DNA of 64,000 bases from Larus michahellis (lineage: Eukaryota > Chordata > Aves > Charadriiformes > Laridae). Location: the NCBI RefSeq assembly GCF_964199755.1, contig NC_133904.1, positions 2,089,501 to 2,153,500 on the forward strand. The letters are read 5' to 3'. This document shows positions 39,059-64,000 of this stretch, piece after piece. Below the pieces are notes generated by a model, which saw only the letters and a list, made by a program, of their open reading frames with translations, did no database searches and was not told the DNA's origin. The translations under genes were made by a program, and so were the position numbers. How positions within the stretch are numbered: position 1 is the first letter of the stretch; the number at the start of each line of letters is the position of its first letter.

Positions 39059-42000
39059 TGGGAGGAGGGAGCGGAGGCGACGGCCGCCAGCGCCGTGACA
39101 GCCCGCCCCGGGGAGCGAGCAGGAATCGCTCCGGAAAGCGCAGAGACACCGATTTTCATTCCCTCCCCCTCACGCCTTCTGCTTTTAACTGAAAACCACT
39201 GTTGAGACAACAGTCAGAGTCAGGCTCGGACTCCTGCTTTAATTACAAAGTGTGGAAAGTGCCCAGCGCCGCCGGTCTTCAAAATGCAGGGTAATGAATT
39301 GGAGTCCCTTCCAGTGGCCGCTTCCCCTTAAGAACTCACGGGGCTTTTGTCTTCAGGTTATTCCATCTAACACACAAGAACGCACAAGGAAACCAACCTG
39401 CGCGTGGCCAAGGCGCGCCGTCGGCCCATGGCGGCTCTCCTCAGCGCGGGGGCCCGGCCCGGCCCTCGCAGTGCCACGAGGCCCAGGAGCGACGCGGGGC
39501 GCAGGAGCAGGGACAACTCGGCGCTCCCCGCATCCCTGCTGATGCCAAACCACCGTCTTGGGGCGGTTTTGCCAGTAGCTGTCACACTCTTCACTCATTC
39601 TCCAGATTACAGAATACTCAGCTAAATACCTCCCGTGCTGACATCCGGGTAAAATCCTTTCATCGAAGAGTTATCCGAAAATCACCCTTAAAATGTTACA
39701 TCCAACTTCCTCAGCAGCAGCAAGGAACGGTTCTGTGTTGGAGCGTGACGGTGATGTCAGCTCCCTGCCGCAGTCACAAGCCACGATACGCTACGTGCAG
39801 CTTTGTAAAAAAAGCTTTTTGCCTGACAGAAGTCAGAGGGAAGGCTCTCTGCTCCGTACAGGTCTGCAGCACAAAACTTCGCAGTTCTTTTTAGCAGAAG
39901 AGCGTTAATCTCAATCGTAGGCTATCGATCTGTATGTTTTATCACAGTCTCTCCCATTATCATACATGACAAACTACACTATCAATTTAGAGGGGGGAAA
40001 AATGGAAGGTATATTTGATTTCATTCCTGAAACATCGTCAAGCTTCCTCATACTAGAATTTTACATTGTTTGAGCTTTAGAAGAAAAAGGATCTTTCAAT
40101 GGCCATTAGCAGAGATAAATTCTCTCTCTGTTCAATAACTTCTTATAATTTAGTTCCTACACTAGAAATTAATAGAGCCCCAGCTCCTAAGTATCTAAGG
40201 GACCGATGCTGCCCACACAGACATCTTTCCGTTCAAATGAACCTTTTACCTGCAGTCCCTGTATACCTTTCAGTCAGGTTCATTTCAATCAGATTCATTT
40301 TCTATTAAATTTTAAAGAATAGGATACAAAATCATAGCATTTCTATGGAACCGCAATTTTTCTAAAATGCCTTTTTCATTTACAAGACTATGGGGAAAAC
40401 CAACTCAATCTGCCAAATTTGCATGAATATTATGTAGATTTTCCGGGGCTAATCATAACCTTAATCCCCCATTCTGATTTGTGTTGATGCAGCTGTAATC
40501 AAACTTAAGGGTTTTTCTGTCTTAAGAAGTACAGCACATCAAGAACATGTATCTTGATACAGGTTTGGTTTTGCCACGTATTTCTTTAAAACCCATGTTT
40601 CATAAGAAATTTTCATTCTAACTATACCAACATTTGAAACAAATAGTAAATATTTATTTTGTCATCCTGCAGAATTGCTGCTATAAGAACAGAACTTCAC
40701 CAAAATCTATTTTTATATTTTTCCTCAATGATGGGGGAAAATTTATGTAGGAAGAACACAGATATTTTTTAATATGTATCATAAAATATTTTTAAAGTTC
40801 AGTATTTGACCGCCCCAAGAACCTCCTCTTTAAAAAAGTTTCTGACACAGGAATTTCAGGAATTCCAGAAAGCCACAGAAAAAAATAATTGAGTAGTCTG
40901 ATTTTCTCCACTGAATCCAGATGACATGCTGTCAGCAAGAAATATGCATGGATTTCCTGTTTACAATTACATATCCAAAGTTACTGTCTATCCACAATGA
41001 CATAACATTCAAAATCTGCAAAGGCACAATATATCAGTTCTTTAAATTATGGAAGGATCATGAAACCCATGACTGCTATAAATTCTGGTTTTATTTGTGT
41101 GGGGGAAATACCTTCCATCAGTGCCACAGACTTCCTTCCAGGCTGGTTTTATGCTACAAGCGCAAGACCAACTGTCTCACTGCAGTCTGCTGCTGCTCTC
41201 TGCTGCTTTCCACTGCGGTTAGAGAGGACAGAGGAGATCTGGAGATGGCCACGTAAAGAAAAAAAATGTTTGTTTTCGAGGAAAAGATGAATTGTTAGAT
41301 TTGCCGTGCTGCGGAATCTCATGGGAGTACCGGTGAGTGGTTGGGAAAAAATGCTGTACCCCACTGGTTGCCTGGAACATGCTTAGCATGATAATTTGCA
41401 AGGCCCTCAAAAGTAAGGAAATAAGTTATTACTTGTTTCCCTCTCTAATTCTCACTGCAAAGGAAGTTACGTAACACAAGTCATTTTCTATCTTTTCACT
41501 ACCGCAGACACCACATAATGAAGTTTTGAGTCCCCCTACCAAAACTGCATAAAAAGGAGGAAAGAAAGAGACGGCTCTCCTGGCCCTGTTCTTGAATATT
41601 CCTGTTCCAGGACCTGTACCTAGGAGCTTTTCCTTGCCACTGGTGGAGGGATGTGCGAGCTCAATCTCAGGAGCGAATCAGGCCAATGCGGGTGAAAAAT
41701 GCAGTGCTTAGAACTTACATAGTCCTCTTCACACAGCATTTGACATACATGCTATTTTTCGAATAACTCTTGCAATATGCCCATTGCTAACTATTCAGTG
41801 GAAACAAAAGCAAGTAAATTATGGCGATTGCACTGGGCCGTATCGGGAGTTGAAGCGCCCTACAAACCAGGATTAGGACCCAAAACTAATTTCCTCAAGT
41901 CTTGTGCTCAGACCGTTGGGTAGAAGGAAACGAGGCACAGGAAGGAAGCTGAGGATAGAGGCAGACAGTCCTACGTTTTCATTATAGCTCCTACGGAGCG

Positions 42001-43647
42001 TCTCTGGGAAATTTTAACCTCACTACTACTAGAATTCACATCGGAATAGCATGCATTTACCATGTAACAGACTAAATAGTTAACATTTGTTAGCTATGTG
42101 TGCTAAAAGCTATTCAATGCTTTAACTTTTAAAAATATTTTGGAATACTGTATTAGTAGTACTGCACTATATTACATGTAATTCAATATCGTATAAAAAA
42201 ACAGAGGAAGCAGAACCGAAGTGCCAGCCCTTGGTTCACTAAATTCAATGTATCATCTCTGCTTGCTCCCTGTACCCGTTTCTAGATAGGTATCACACAT
42301 ACCAAAGGATATACTCTTCATTTCCTAGAGAAAATGGCACCTGATCATTGCTTTAGTAGCATATGTTTTCATGTTTGTTTGGGTTTTTTTAAAACAGATT
42401 AATACATAACTTTGTATGTTGATAAAATAACAAAGGTGAAATTCAGCTTTTATTCCTTCCCACATCTTCAGATTGCCAAGTGAGTGCAGCAAACCGAATT
42501 CCCTTAGGCTTATGAAAAAAGTAGGTCAACAACGTCCAGACTTTGTAAACATACTCTTCTCTAAAATGCATCTCCCAGGAAAGAATCACCCAGGTGTACC
42601 TCCTTGATCAATACATGTATAAATTAAGATCCCTTAAAATCTGCATTAAAACTTGGAGAAAACCAGCTGTGTTCCTTCCACGCCTTCCCACTACCCCTTG
42701 CAGTCACTTCGCACGGCAAAGGATTGTTTGTGAACCAAATACCAAGAAATAAATTGATCTTACTTTCAATTCAGTGGGAGCAGAATCTGGCCTCAAATAG
42801 ATCTTTTAAAACTCTTTCTCATAGTAAACTCATCTTGAACTGTAAAAAACCCACAACCCTGCAAACTTACTTAGGCTGAATTATCAAATATTTAGCTCTT
42901 GCTTTAAATTGTGAACAAGTTTTGAAATAAAGCAGATGAGAGGCATGTTTTATGTATGTTTTAAAGGCTAGGTATGAGACACAGTTACTGAAAATTTACA
43001 ACGTAAACTATACCGGCTGGATTGAACAAAAATGGCTGTGTATCGTTAATGATGTTACTGTACCCCATCAGACCAGCTTCAGGGGCTGCATAATTGTTTT
43101 TCTGTCAACCTATAAATTCTTGAGTAACAACAAAATTATTGTGATTTTTCTTACTAAATAATTCATATATCACAAAGCATGTATATAACCAGGCCCATGA
43201 ATCACTAAGCATGTAACAATCATATCTAATGGTATTTCTTCTTGTAAGAATAAAAATAGGTTTGACTTTGCAGTATTTTATAATCTTGTTCAAAAATTTC
43301 AAGTGTTCTTTAAAAGTGGTCTATTTTGAAATTTACATTTTAAACTTGAAAGTTTCCTTGATCAGACTTTTTGTCTGAAGGATTGCTTTTCATCATGTTT
43401 TACAGTTTTAATTCTATTAGGATTATTAATATCAGTGAAAGTAATAAATTGGTTTTATAATGAACTAGAACAGGGCTCATAAACTGTGCTTAAAGTGATG
43501 CAATTGCTAATAAAATCACTCTTAAGCCGTATGTATTCTACCTTACCAAGCAAAGAGCAACCATAATGCATCTAAACTGGCTAAATTATAAGAGAGTATT
43601 CCATCACTGGAATGGACCATGGCCTCCTCCGTATTTTTTTAAATGTT

Positions 43648-43674
43648 GAACAGATATACATTTGATATCTGTTC
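43648..43674. repeat. Inverted repeat, 10-nt arms, 7-nt spacer
   Basis: The arms GAACAGATAT and ATATCTGTTC are exact reverse complements, and the downstream arm is followed by a further CAGATATACA that repeats the bases at 43651-43660. It lies in intergenic DNA. Confidence 0.85.
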
Positions 43675-45023
43675 AGATATACAATAAGACAACCTCGTCA
43701 CTAAAAACGTTAATCTGGATCATTTATAACTTGAATTCAGACAAAATCGTGATCTCTTACAGTCTGCTGCAGAAAGCTCTCATGCTACATGGACATCATT
43801 ACTTTCTAAATACATATTGCAGTGCATTTGCTAGAAAATTATGGTGTATTAGCATAAATAATTAAGGTTAAACTACACTCATCTATGAGTAACAATATTT
43901 TGTGATACATTGGGCCACTATTTCAGCTGCACTTATTCACTTACTAATTCACAAAGGTCAGTAATTGACATCGAGTGTCCCAATCATTAATGCAAATTTT
44001 TATGTTGTACTGCACACATGCTTTATTTTAAAGACTTAAATGCAAACACAGTAATAACATCTTGTTCTTTTCTAGAAATTAAAAAATTCTTTTAAATAAA
44101 CTTGGAATATATTAACGACAATTTTTATTCTACGTTCCCCTTGCTGTAATGCCGAAGCTGCCACTGTTTCTTAGATATATTTAAACTGAACAATTCAGCC
44201 CAAGAAAGCGTAACATGAGATCTACTTCCATAAGTATGTACATTTTAGGAAGAAACTGAGACAACTTTCAGAATCATTAACTAAGTTTTCTGTAGTGAAC
44301 ATGATTAAGGAGTTACAGCGAAAACCAATTTAAATTAAATGGCCAAAGTAAATAATATATGAAGCAAAATCTTTCTTTCAGGCAAAGTTGATCTAAACCA
44401 AAGGCCTAAGGGCATTCAACTATTAAGAAATACCTATGTTTCATTCAATAACATGCATCAGGGAGATCTAAGATTATGATTTGCAAGGAGATTTAGACAT
44501 AAAGGATCATTTTACTGCTATTCTTGAAAAGCACTATTTAGTCGTCACACTTTTTTACTTTGTTTTTCTTGCCTATAGAATGATTCCAGTAAATTCTGTT
44601 TCATCAGAAATTTTAAATCTGTCCCTGATAAAATGCAGTAACACTTCTCTTTTGACTGCTGGAAGAATGAACTTGGATTCCTCTTCTCCTGTTATAGAAA
44701 GCATTAGAAATGGGAGTATCAATAGGTTTGAGAATACTTACAGCTGAAGAGTACCAGGCTGAGGCAAGCAGCTTCTTAAAATCTGACATTATTTGCTCAT
44801 TCTCAGTCCCGTTCTAGACATCCTTCCTACCAAATCCATCCTTCTCCATCCGAACACCACCCAACCCTTCTATTCCACTGGGGCTGTCTTTGCTAAAGTT
44901 TCTCATTTGCTCAGTACATTTGTCAGAGAATTAACGTTTCCTCCACTCCATTTTCCTGTAGGAGCTCCAGAAGTTCCACATCATCATTCCCCCTCCCTTC
45001 AACTTCTTTAATCTCAGCAGTTC

Positions 45024-45050
45024 AAAAAAAAAGAAAAAAAAAAAAAAAGA
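45024..45050. repeat. A-rich tract
   Basis: Runs of 9 and 15 A separated by a single G on the plus strand. No retroposon body was recognised beside it. Confidence 0.85.
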
Positions 45051-45847
45051 GTAGCCTTTCTCTCTGTTGATGAGTAATTAACCAGCCTTCCTACTCCACC
45101 GCTGCAGAGTTGGAACCGCTTTGAATAAGTAAATTAGCTGATACCTATGTACCTTCTCATAAGAGCTCAGTAAGTACTGACAGTTTCTTTCAAACAATTG
45201 ACTCAAATTATAGTTATCATTTTCCAGATTTCCAGTATTCATACTGTTGATGGAGCACAAGTGAGCCAGGCAAGCCTAAGCAGGCACGTCTGGGAGCGCA
45301 GACTTGCATACAAACACAGGTACACCGCTTTGTCAGACAGATCTGTTGTTAAATTTGGGATACTGCTTCGCTCTGCTTCGCAGGAGTCTTGAGAAACTGA
45401 GATCTATTCATGCCTGCCAACTTCTGCACACAGAGAAAGCAAAAATATGCAGAATATGAAAGAAAAAACCCAAAAGATTCTACCTAATCCTGCAATGCAC
45501 TCAGAATTACAGTAGGTCAAACACGCAAAGCAAGTTGAGGACGAATTTAACTTCTGCTTAAGTCAATGAAAGGCCATTTGGCTCCAGGTTTCTCTGAAGA
45601 CTGGAGAGAAGCACTGGATATCACCCCAGGGAAAGAAAGGGCATCAAGAAGGGGACTCAGCAACTTATTTTTGAGACAGTGTGAGAGTACTAATCATAAG
45701 CAATTGGGAATATCAGTCCTCACTAGTGTATAAATCTAGTATTAATTTACATTGGAAAAATAGTTAAGAACTTCAAGTTGAAACTGTGTCCATCTGAAGA
45801 TTAGCAAGTAGTAAAAAGAAGTGCTGTTATAGATAAAAATGGTATTT

Positions 45848-45955
45848 CATAGAATCACAGAGTGGTTTGGGTTGGAAGAGACCTTACAGATCATTTAGTT
45901 CCAACCCCTGCTGCCATGGGCAGGGACACCTTCCACGGGACCAGGTTACTCCAAG
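45848..45955 (-). mobile_element. CR1 LINE 3'-end fragment
   Basis: The plus strand starts CATAGAATCACAGAGTGGTT and continues with the CR1 landmarks GGGTTGGAAGAGACCTTA, GATCATTTAGTTCCAACCCC and GCCATGGGCAGGGACACCTT. This is the reverse complement of the CR1 3' end, including the terminal ATTCTATG unit on the minus strand. Only about 100 bases remain, a typical 5'-truncated insertion. The class is very common in birds and other sauropsids and supports the organism assignment. Confidence 0.93.
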
Positions 45956-48945
45956 TATTTAAGTACTTAAATATTTCAGTACAATGAGCTGCCTAGAACA
46001 TGTTTGCATCACTTGTCACAAAACTTCATTAAAACAAACATAAAAACACCCAAGTGTTACCATAAGTTGGAGGAGTAGACAATAACAGAAAACAGTATTT
46101 CGTGGGGTACTATCATTAGCGCTACACAGTCTCTAGTGAAGCATTTGTCAAACATACAAAAAGGTATAAAAGTGAAATATAGTAATTAAGACCTGGGTTT
46201 TATCGATTGTGTGGCTTAAGTAATTTTTCACAACAAACATAAGATTTAATAAGTATAAGTAGTTAAAGATCCTGACTTGGCTGTAGTCATTAGCATGTAA
46301 TTGAACTGGTAAAAAAGATCAGTTAAACCTATGTTGATTACCACCTTATCTTTGAAAGGCAATTAAGGACCTCAATCATTGCAACAAGATTTGATTGTGC
46401 AGCCTTTATTGGACATTGATCTTTCAGCAAAGCGCAGTTACATTTTCCATTAATTTACAGTAACACAGTTTAACTCAGATACCTGAGACCATTGACCTAG
46501 GTAAGATGTAATGCTAAGCGCTCGTTTAGGTCAAGATGCCCCCAATAGTCATTACTGTTTAAAGAGACTGCTACAAGAAGTAGCTACCTGATCCTCTGGG
46601 TTTAGACTAGGGTTTCATTTATCTGAAGTAGTTGTTAAGTGAGGTGAAACAAAGCTCTCTGCCTTTTTATGTCATCTCTCACTCATTTAAACATCATTCT
46701 TGAATACAGTAAAGAGATAATTAAGGCAAGACTTACAAGATAAACTACATTTTATTTCAAATGGAAATGGGGCAGATCAAACCCGTAAAAAGTTAGAAGG
46801 GTCATTTTATAGTTCAATCATCTATTAAAAAAAAAACTATCAACATTAGTATATGTTGCATACACAACATACACAGAGTATGATACATTAAAAAAAAGGA
46901 AGCTGCTAATTAAAACAACTACAAATTAATTATTCTGGACCAGAGGAATAAACAAAGCCTAGTTCCCCACAGGGAAGCAAGAGGGTTACAAGACAACCTG
47001 AAAGGGCCTTATAGGCAATAGACGGCAGTTCAGTGCTACACATGCAAATAATGCATCTTTGAACAATTAAATTGCGAGAAGCTCATCTTTACAGCCCGCT
47101 TCAGGGACACTCTTTAGTTCAAGCATTTGGACTTCTCCGCAACAGAAGACCCCGCTTTCCTCATACAGGAGTGTCCCTTTAGGAGCCGACTGCCTTAAGG
47201 CAAGAGTTTATGGTGTTGCAGGTTAGAAAGGTAAAGCAGCAAAGGTTCTGCTGAGAACTACACGCTGCGTGCTCATCCTTGCTTGCCCTTCCTGTGTTCC
47301 CCCAATTTTGAGACAAGTTGGTATGATCTTCTTGGCCCTTAACATTTCCATCTTGCATTCAGGCCAAAACTTAAGATAAGCGATGAAAAAACATGCTAAG
47401 AAGTAGGTATTGATAGTAAGAAGAGAATGAAAGCCAGATGAAGTTATTTTACCTATGGTGGAAGACAAGCAAGTAGGTTTATATTCACTTTTGAGAATTA
47501 TTTTTGTCATGATTTAATAACTTGAGTGTTATTCCTTATAAATAGCGTATTTTCCCTCTTAAGTATTGTAACGGGTCACATACGAGCCTTAATGAAATGA
47601 ACGAATGATACTATATTTGCACTCTGCCCTCAGACATCTAGTTCATCCTTTAGCATGATCAACCTCATAAGAGCAAGAGGTCTATTGATTTTCATGTAAT
47701 ACAAGAAAATATTACATTTGCTTAATTGTTACACAGTGAGATCATTGAACAAGAAATCAAGTCTCTATTTAATGCTGCAAGCAGCACAGAATTGCAGTAA
47801 TCAATAGGGTAGTTTGTCAAAGATGTTCTCTAAGGAGACTTGCCCATCACCGTATGGACAAGGAGTCGTGTTGCCTGCATTTATTGAAAAACAGGTAAGC
47901 AAAGTCAGCAGTACACATTATCAGAAATCAAACAAGCTGCAGTGAGTGGAGGTGCAACTCCAATGAAGAGCTGTATTTATAGTCTGGTAATTAAAAACCA
48001 TTTTATCAACTCTGCATTGAGACTAAACCTTTACAGCAAGATATTGACCAGATCCGTGGCAATGAATGAGCAGTATTTGACTTTAAACTTATGAGCTGCA
48101 GTTATTTAACTTTATCCAATACAGTGAAAATCAGTTCTAGAAAAATGCTTACAGTCATTATTAATGAGGCTTCTTATAATACTGTCTCTCCATCTCTGAG
48201 ACCCATTTAACTTGTGTCAAGAATATTCTCCAAAATTAAATAGAAGAGTGCAAGCACTTCTCTAATTAAAGTGTTATTTAGTGTTGCTTTTAGAAAAAAC
48301 ACTTGTGTTGCTTCATTAAGTGGGAAACAGTTCCATTATCTGGAATTAAGTAAAAAAGCATTTAAATGAAATTATACAGTAGTCATAGCTTGATAATAAT
48401 TTATTTAGGAATAGCAATTATCCTCCAAAAACAGTACCTATCCATTTTACATTTATCTTCCTACTTATGGAAAACAGAATAATCAACATACATCACCAGG
48501 CGTGGGATTTGGAATAGACAGCATTATTTCCTGGCACTAAAACTAAGCGCCAGTAATGTATCCTGTACAGGTGTCTCTGTTGTTTGAACTTACTATCCAA
48601 TAATTCCGTATTTCCACTATCCAAGTAGCTCCCTAAAAGCTATTTCTTTGCCCAGGTTTCCAACTGAATTTAAGTCATTCCATCATTATATATGCCTGTT
48701 ACAGCTGTGCTCAGTTATAGCTGGAGAAATCAGTTATTTTGCATCAAAGAAATGAGGGTAGTAGTCTTCTCATTCTCCTGGATTAATTAAAAATACTAGC
48801 AATTTGTAAATTAGTACAGGAGACTAAATATTCTATATTACTTAGGTTTTGTTCCTTACCTATAAAGCAAGCAAAGAGAAAAAAAGAAAGCCGACATCTG
48901 GAGTTTAAGAATTAGAATAAAAAACAAGCATAAAACATGTTTTAG

Positions 48946-49530
48946 ATATTTTATTTAAATATAATTTGAAGAAATAAGATACAGCCATTTTTAACTTCTT
49001 GGGGTGGTATTTTTCCGAAGACTCTTCCAGGTAATTGTGAATAGTCAGTGCCATGGATTCATTCCAGCATGCTTGAGACTATGACAATTAATGCATTATG
49101 AAACATCTAGTCAGAGTCTAAACCTAAGCAGCTTTATCTTTTCAGAGACGTTCTGAAAACGCCTAGTGTATTCACAGTTTCCTTGCCCACATGCTACAGT
49201 TCAGTTCTCTAAGTTGGTAAATATATCTCTTTAAATTATCACAAGCTTTTTCAGTGGTATTAGTCACTGACTTCCAAAAATTCTAATACCCCTAGAAATA
49301 TTAATTCTTCTCCCAAGGCTTCTGCTTTTTCAACTTTACTGACCTCTGCAAAAATAAATCTCTTATGACCAAAAAGTCCATGAAGCTTCCTGAAGACGGC
49401 ATGTTAAGTCAAAGAACGCACGGTAAAAAACAAACAGTTGCCTTCAGTTCTTTTTAGTCAAAGGGAGTAGATATTTGTAGCAGCTGTAACACAGAAACAC
49501 ACCAAGTGACAGGTACTTGAGGGCGTGATT
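48946..49530 (-). other. Probable 3' untranslated region of C15orf61
   Basis: The first AATAAA on the minus strand after the stop codon lies at 48950-48955, about 575 nt downstream. No nearer canonical signal was seen, so this is the likely minimum 3' end, but no cleavage site can be shown. Confidence 0.4.
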
Positions 49531-56169
<6,639 letters not shown>

Positions 56170-56175
56170 TTTATT
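56170..56175 (-). terminator. Candidate polyadenylation signal of IQCH
   Basis: AATAAA on the minus strand, about 200 nt after the IQCH stop codon. Another AATAAA lies at 55965-55970. Which one is used cannot be told from sequence. Confidence 0.4.
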
Positions 56176-56374
56176 GTGACTCCTCTGCTTTTCAGCAGGT
56201 TTTTTTTGTGAAAGGGGGATATTCTGAACACCGCCCTCAGAAACCATGGAAATGTACCGTCTCAGTTAATGTTACTTCGCATGCCAATGCGGAAGGAAAA
56301 CCAAGCCTGTTCTTACAGATGAGAAAGCGTTTCCAGAAGCATAAAGAACAAGGCATTTAAACATTTTCCGTTAA

Positions 56375-62690
<6,316 letters not shown>

Positions 62691-64000
62691 CTGTGAAATC
62701 ATTCTAGGTGGATCCCCCGAACCCATCCTGCCCCGTGGTAACATCACGCTGTTCCAGACCCAGCTCTGCTCGACAGCAGAAATTCTAAAGCGGGTTACCA
62801 GTAGTTTTTGCCAGAGAATAAAAGGTTTTAACCAGATCTTCTAAAGCTAAATTTCAAGTGGCTTTCTCCAAGACTGAACATTCTGCTGCCGCGTTAGTGG
62901 GCATATTTTTTCCAGCAAGTCTTCGAGAAGCCGCGGCCCAGTGACTCCGAGGAGCTGTACAACTGGTCCCAGTGGAGCTCCTGCTATGGGTAAAAATCAG
63001 TACAGCATCTGAGTTGAAACTCTGGTCGGTGCGTAGGACAAAAGAACAGAGCTGTTGCATTGCGTAGAACCAGAGATATTCTCCTAAACCAAGGCTTTCC
63101 TGTGATGTTGTTTTTAATATCGGACTGTTCATTCCGAGTGGGGATACTGCACGTTGAAGCATGTAATTTACAGTATTTTTTTCTAAAATGATATTTGTTT
63201 TGACATTGACTCATTTAAGTTGACATAGTTGAAATCCTTATATAATACATCTCTGCCTGAAAATTAATCATGTTTATAATATTCTGAGAATTAATAACAC
63301 CCATTGCTCAAGTCATTAACTTAAAAAAGGAGCTTCCAAAATCTGTTCTCTGCAGTAGGGGACCACAAATAAATGAATGCTTGATAAAATAATCCAAGTA
63401 GCAGTTTAACAAGCGTAAACTTGAATGTGGCTGCAATAACACAGAACTATTGTTTAAGGGTTGGCATCAGGTTGATGAGGTGCTTATTTCAGCTACAAAG
63501 CATGCATACACACGCATAATGAACTGCGGTATGAATTATTAATGTGTTGCTTATTTAGCCTCATCTGTCTAGAAGATAATGTATCCTAACTATAATGAGT
63601 GATTGGTTTTGTACATAATTACAGTAGCAGCAGTATCTAGGAAATTTGTTCTTTCAAAGAAGGATTTCTAAAAATAAAACCATCGCACAAACTCGGTTGC
63701 TGCTCCGTTTTATCAAAATCAAACCTACCCGGATTGAGGATATGTCATAAATTAAAAGGGACAGAATCATTATTAACATCATAATTTTACACAAAGTGTT
63801 TTACTTAATCATTCATTACAGATCATGTGCTGTAAAAGCATTTGTCTCTTGGTTTGTTTGTTTCCTTTTCTAAAGATATTTGCCTGAGAGAGCGCGTTTT
63901 TGTAGTTAACTCTTAAGGAGATAAAAACCTCAGAAATAAAGCAAGAAGAAAAATAAAGGATATAGTGACAATTTATGTTAATTCTGACAGAATTTTAATT
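62691..64000 (-). other. IQCH intron or upstream region, right edge
   Basis: The expected upstream IQCH peptides (VDFVTFIHP, DLDLCYSDQLA) were not found, so the next exon is probably beyond the window. The minus-strand frames at 62854-63162 and 62984-63214 are open but have no recognisable IQCH motif or convincing splice pair. Confidence 0.65.

Larger units (their letters stand above)
38170..39600 (-). promoter_or_regulatory. MAP2K5 CpG-island promoter
   Basis: A sharp rise in G+C and CpG begins near 38170, peaks over exon 1 (38600-39130) and returns in a second patch at 39395-39560. A YY1-like element on the minus strand at 39047-39058 reads CAACATGGCGCC. In many TATA-less promoters such an element sits just downstream of the start site and points with transcription. 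No TATA box is seen. The start of transcription is therefore inferred near 39060-39080. Confidence 0.75.
39601..48945. other. Intergenic region between MAP2K5 and C15orf61
   Basis: No coding exon is recognised on either strand; the largest frames (up to 111 codons) have no family or splice support. Contents that can be named are a CR1 fragment at 45848-45955, an A-rich tract at 45024-45050 and a hairpin at 43648-43674. The right half, about 46140-48450, is AT-rich unique sequence with many TTAATT/TAATTA motifs. The distal 3' untranslated region of C15orf61 may extend to about 48930. Confidence 0.75.

Noticed and set aside
38548-39210. 220-codon minus-strand open frame over the MAP2K5 promoter
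   Set aside because: It is MAP2K5 exon 1 plus read-through into intron 1 and into the GC-rich leader. Only 38740-38874 is supported as coding; the upstream ATG is listed as a finding instead.
62854-63162. 102-codon minus-strand frame as a further IQCH exon
   Set aside because: The translation shows no remembered IQCH motif and the borders lack a convincing acceptor and donor pair in the same frame.

Overview
The window is vertebrate nuclear DNA, most likely from a bird. It holds widely spaced short exons with canonical GT/AG borders, two CpG-island promoters, and very few interspersed repeats. The recognisable repeats are CR1-type LINE remnants, one with the 3' end typical of avian/reptilian CR1. 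Introns are much more compact than in mammalian copies of the same genes. There is no bacterial, phage or CRISPR content, and most open frames of 60-140 codons are chance frames in introns or intergenic DNA. Species and chromosome cannot be fixed from the sequence. Three genes lie on the minus strand in the order IQCH (3' part), C15orf61 homologue (complete), MAP2K5 (5' part); read on the minus strand this is the same order and orientation as I know it from human chromosome 15. Region by region: (1) 1-38874 is the 5' portion of MAP2K5 (MEK5). Eight coding exons give residues 1-181 plus two bases of the next codon: the PB1 domain, the Ser-rich linker and the start of the kinase domain through the Gly-rich loop. 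Exon 9 and the catalytic core lie beyond the left edge. (2) 38170-39600 is the CpG-rich MAP2K5 promoter. (3) 39600-48950 is an AT-rich gene desert with one short CR1 fragment. (4) 49531-51814 is the two-exon C15orf61 homologue (153 aa), with its CpG-island promoter at about 51040-52340. (5) 52350-56170 is intergenic. (6) 56375-62690 holds the last exons of IQCH, with an ancient CR1 in one intron; upstream exons lie beyond the right edge. MAP2K5 encodes the kinase that activates ERK5 (MAPK7). C15orf61 encodes a conserved protein of unknown function. IQCH encodes an IQ-motif protein known from testis. Nothing suggests that they work together; their adjacency is conserved synteny. I found no new multi-gene system. 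The points most worth a second look are an open in-frame leader with a well-placed ATG upstream of MAP2K5, a divergent candidate IQCH exon, the uncharacterised C15orf61 protein, and several AT-rich segments that look like regulatory DNA.
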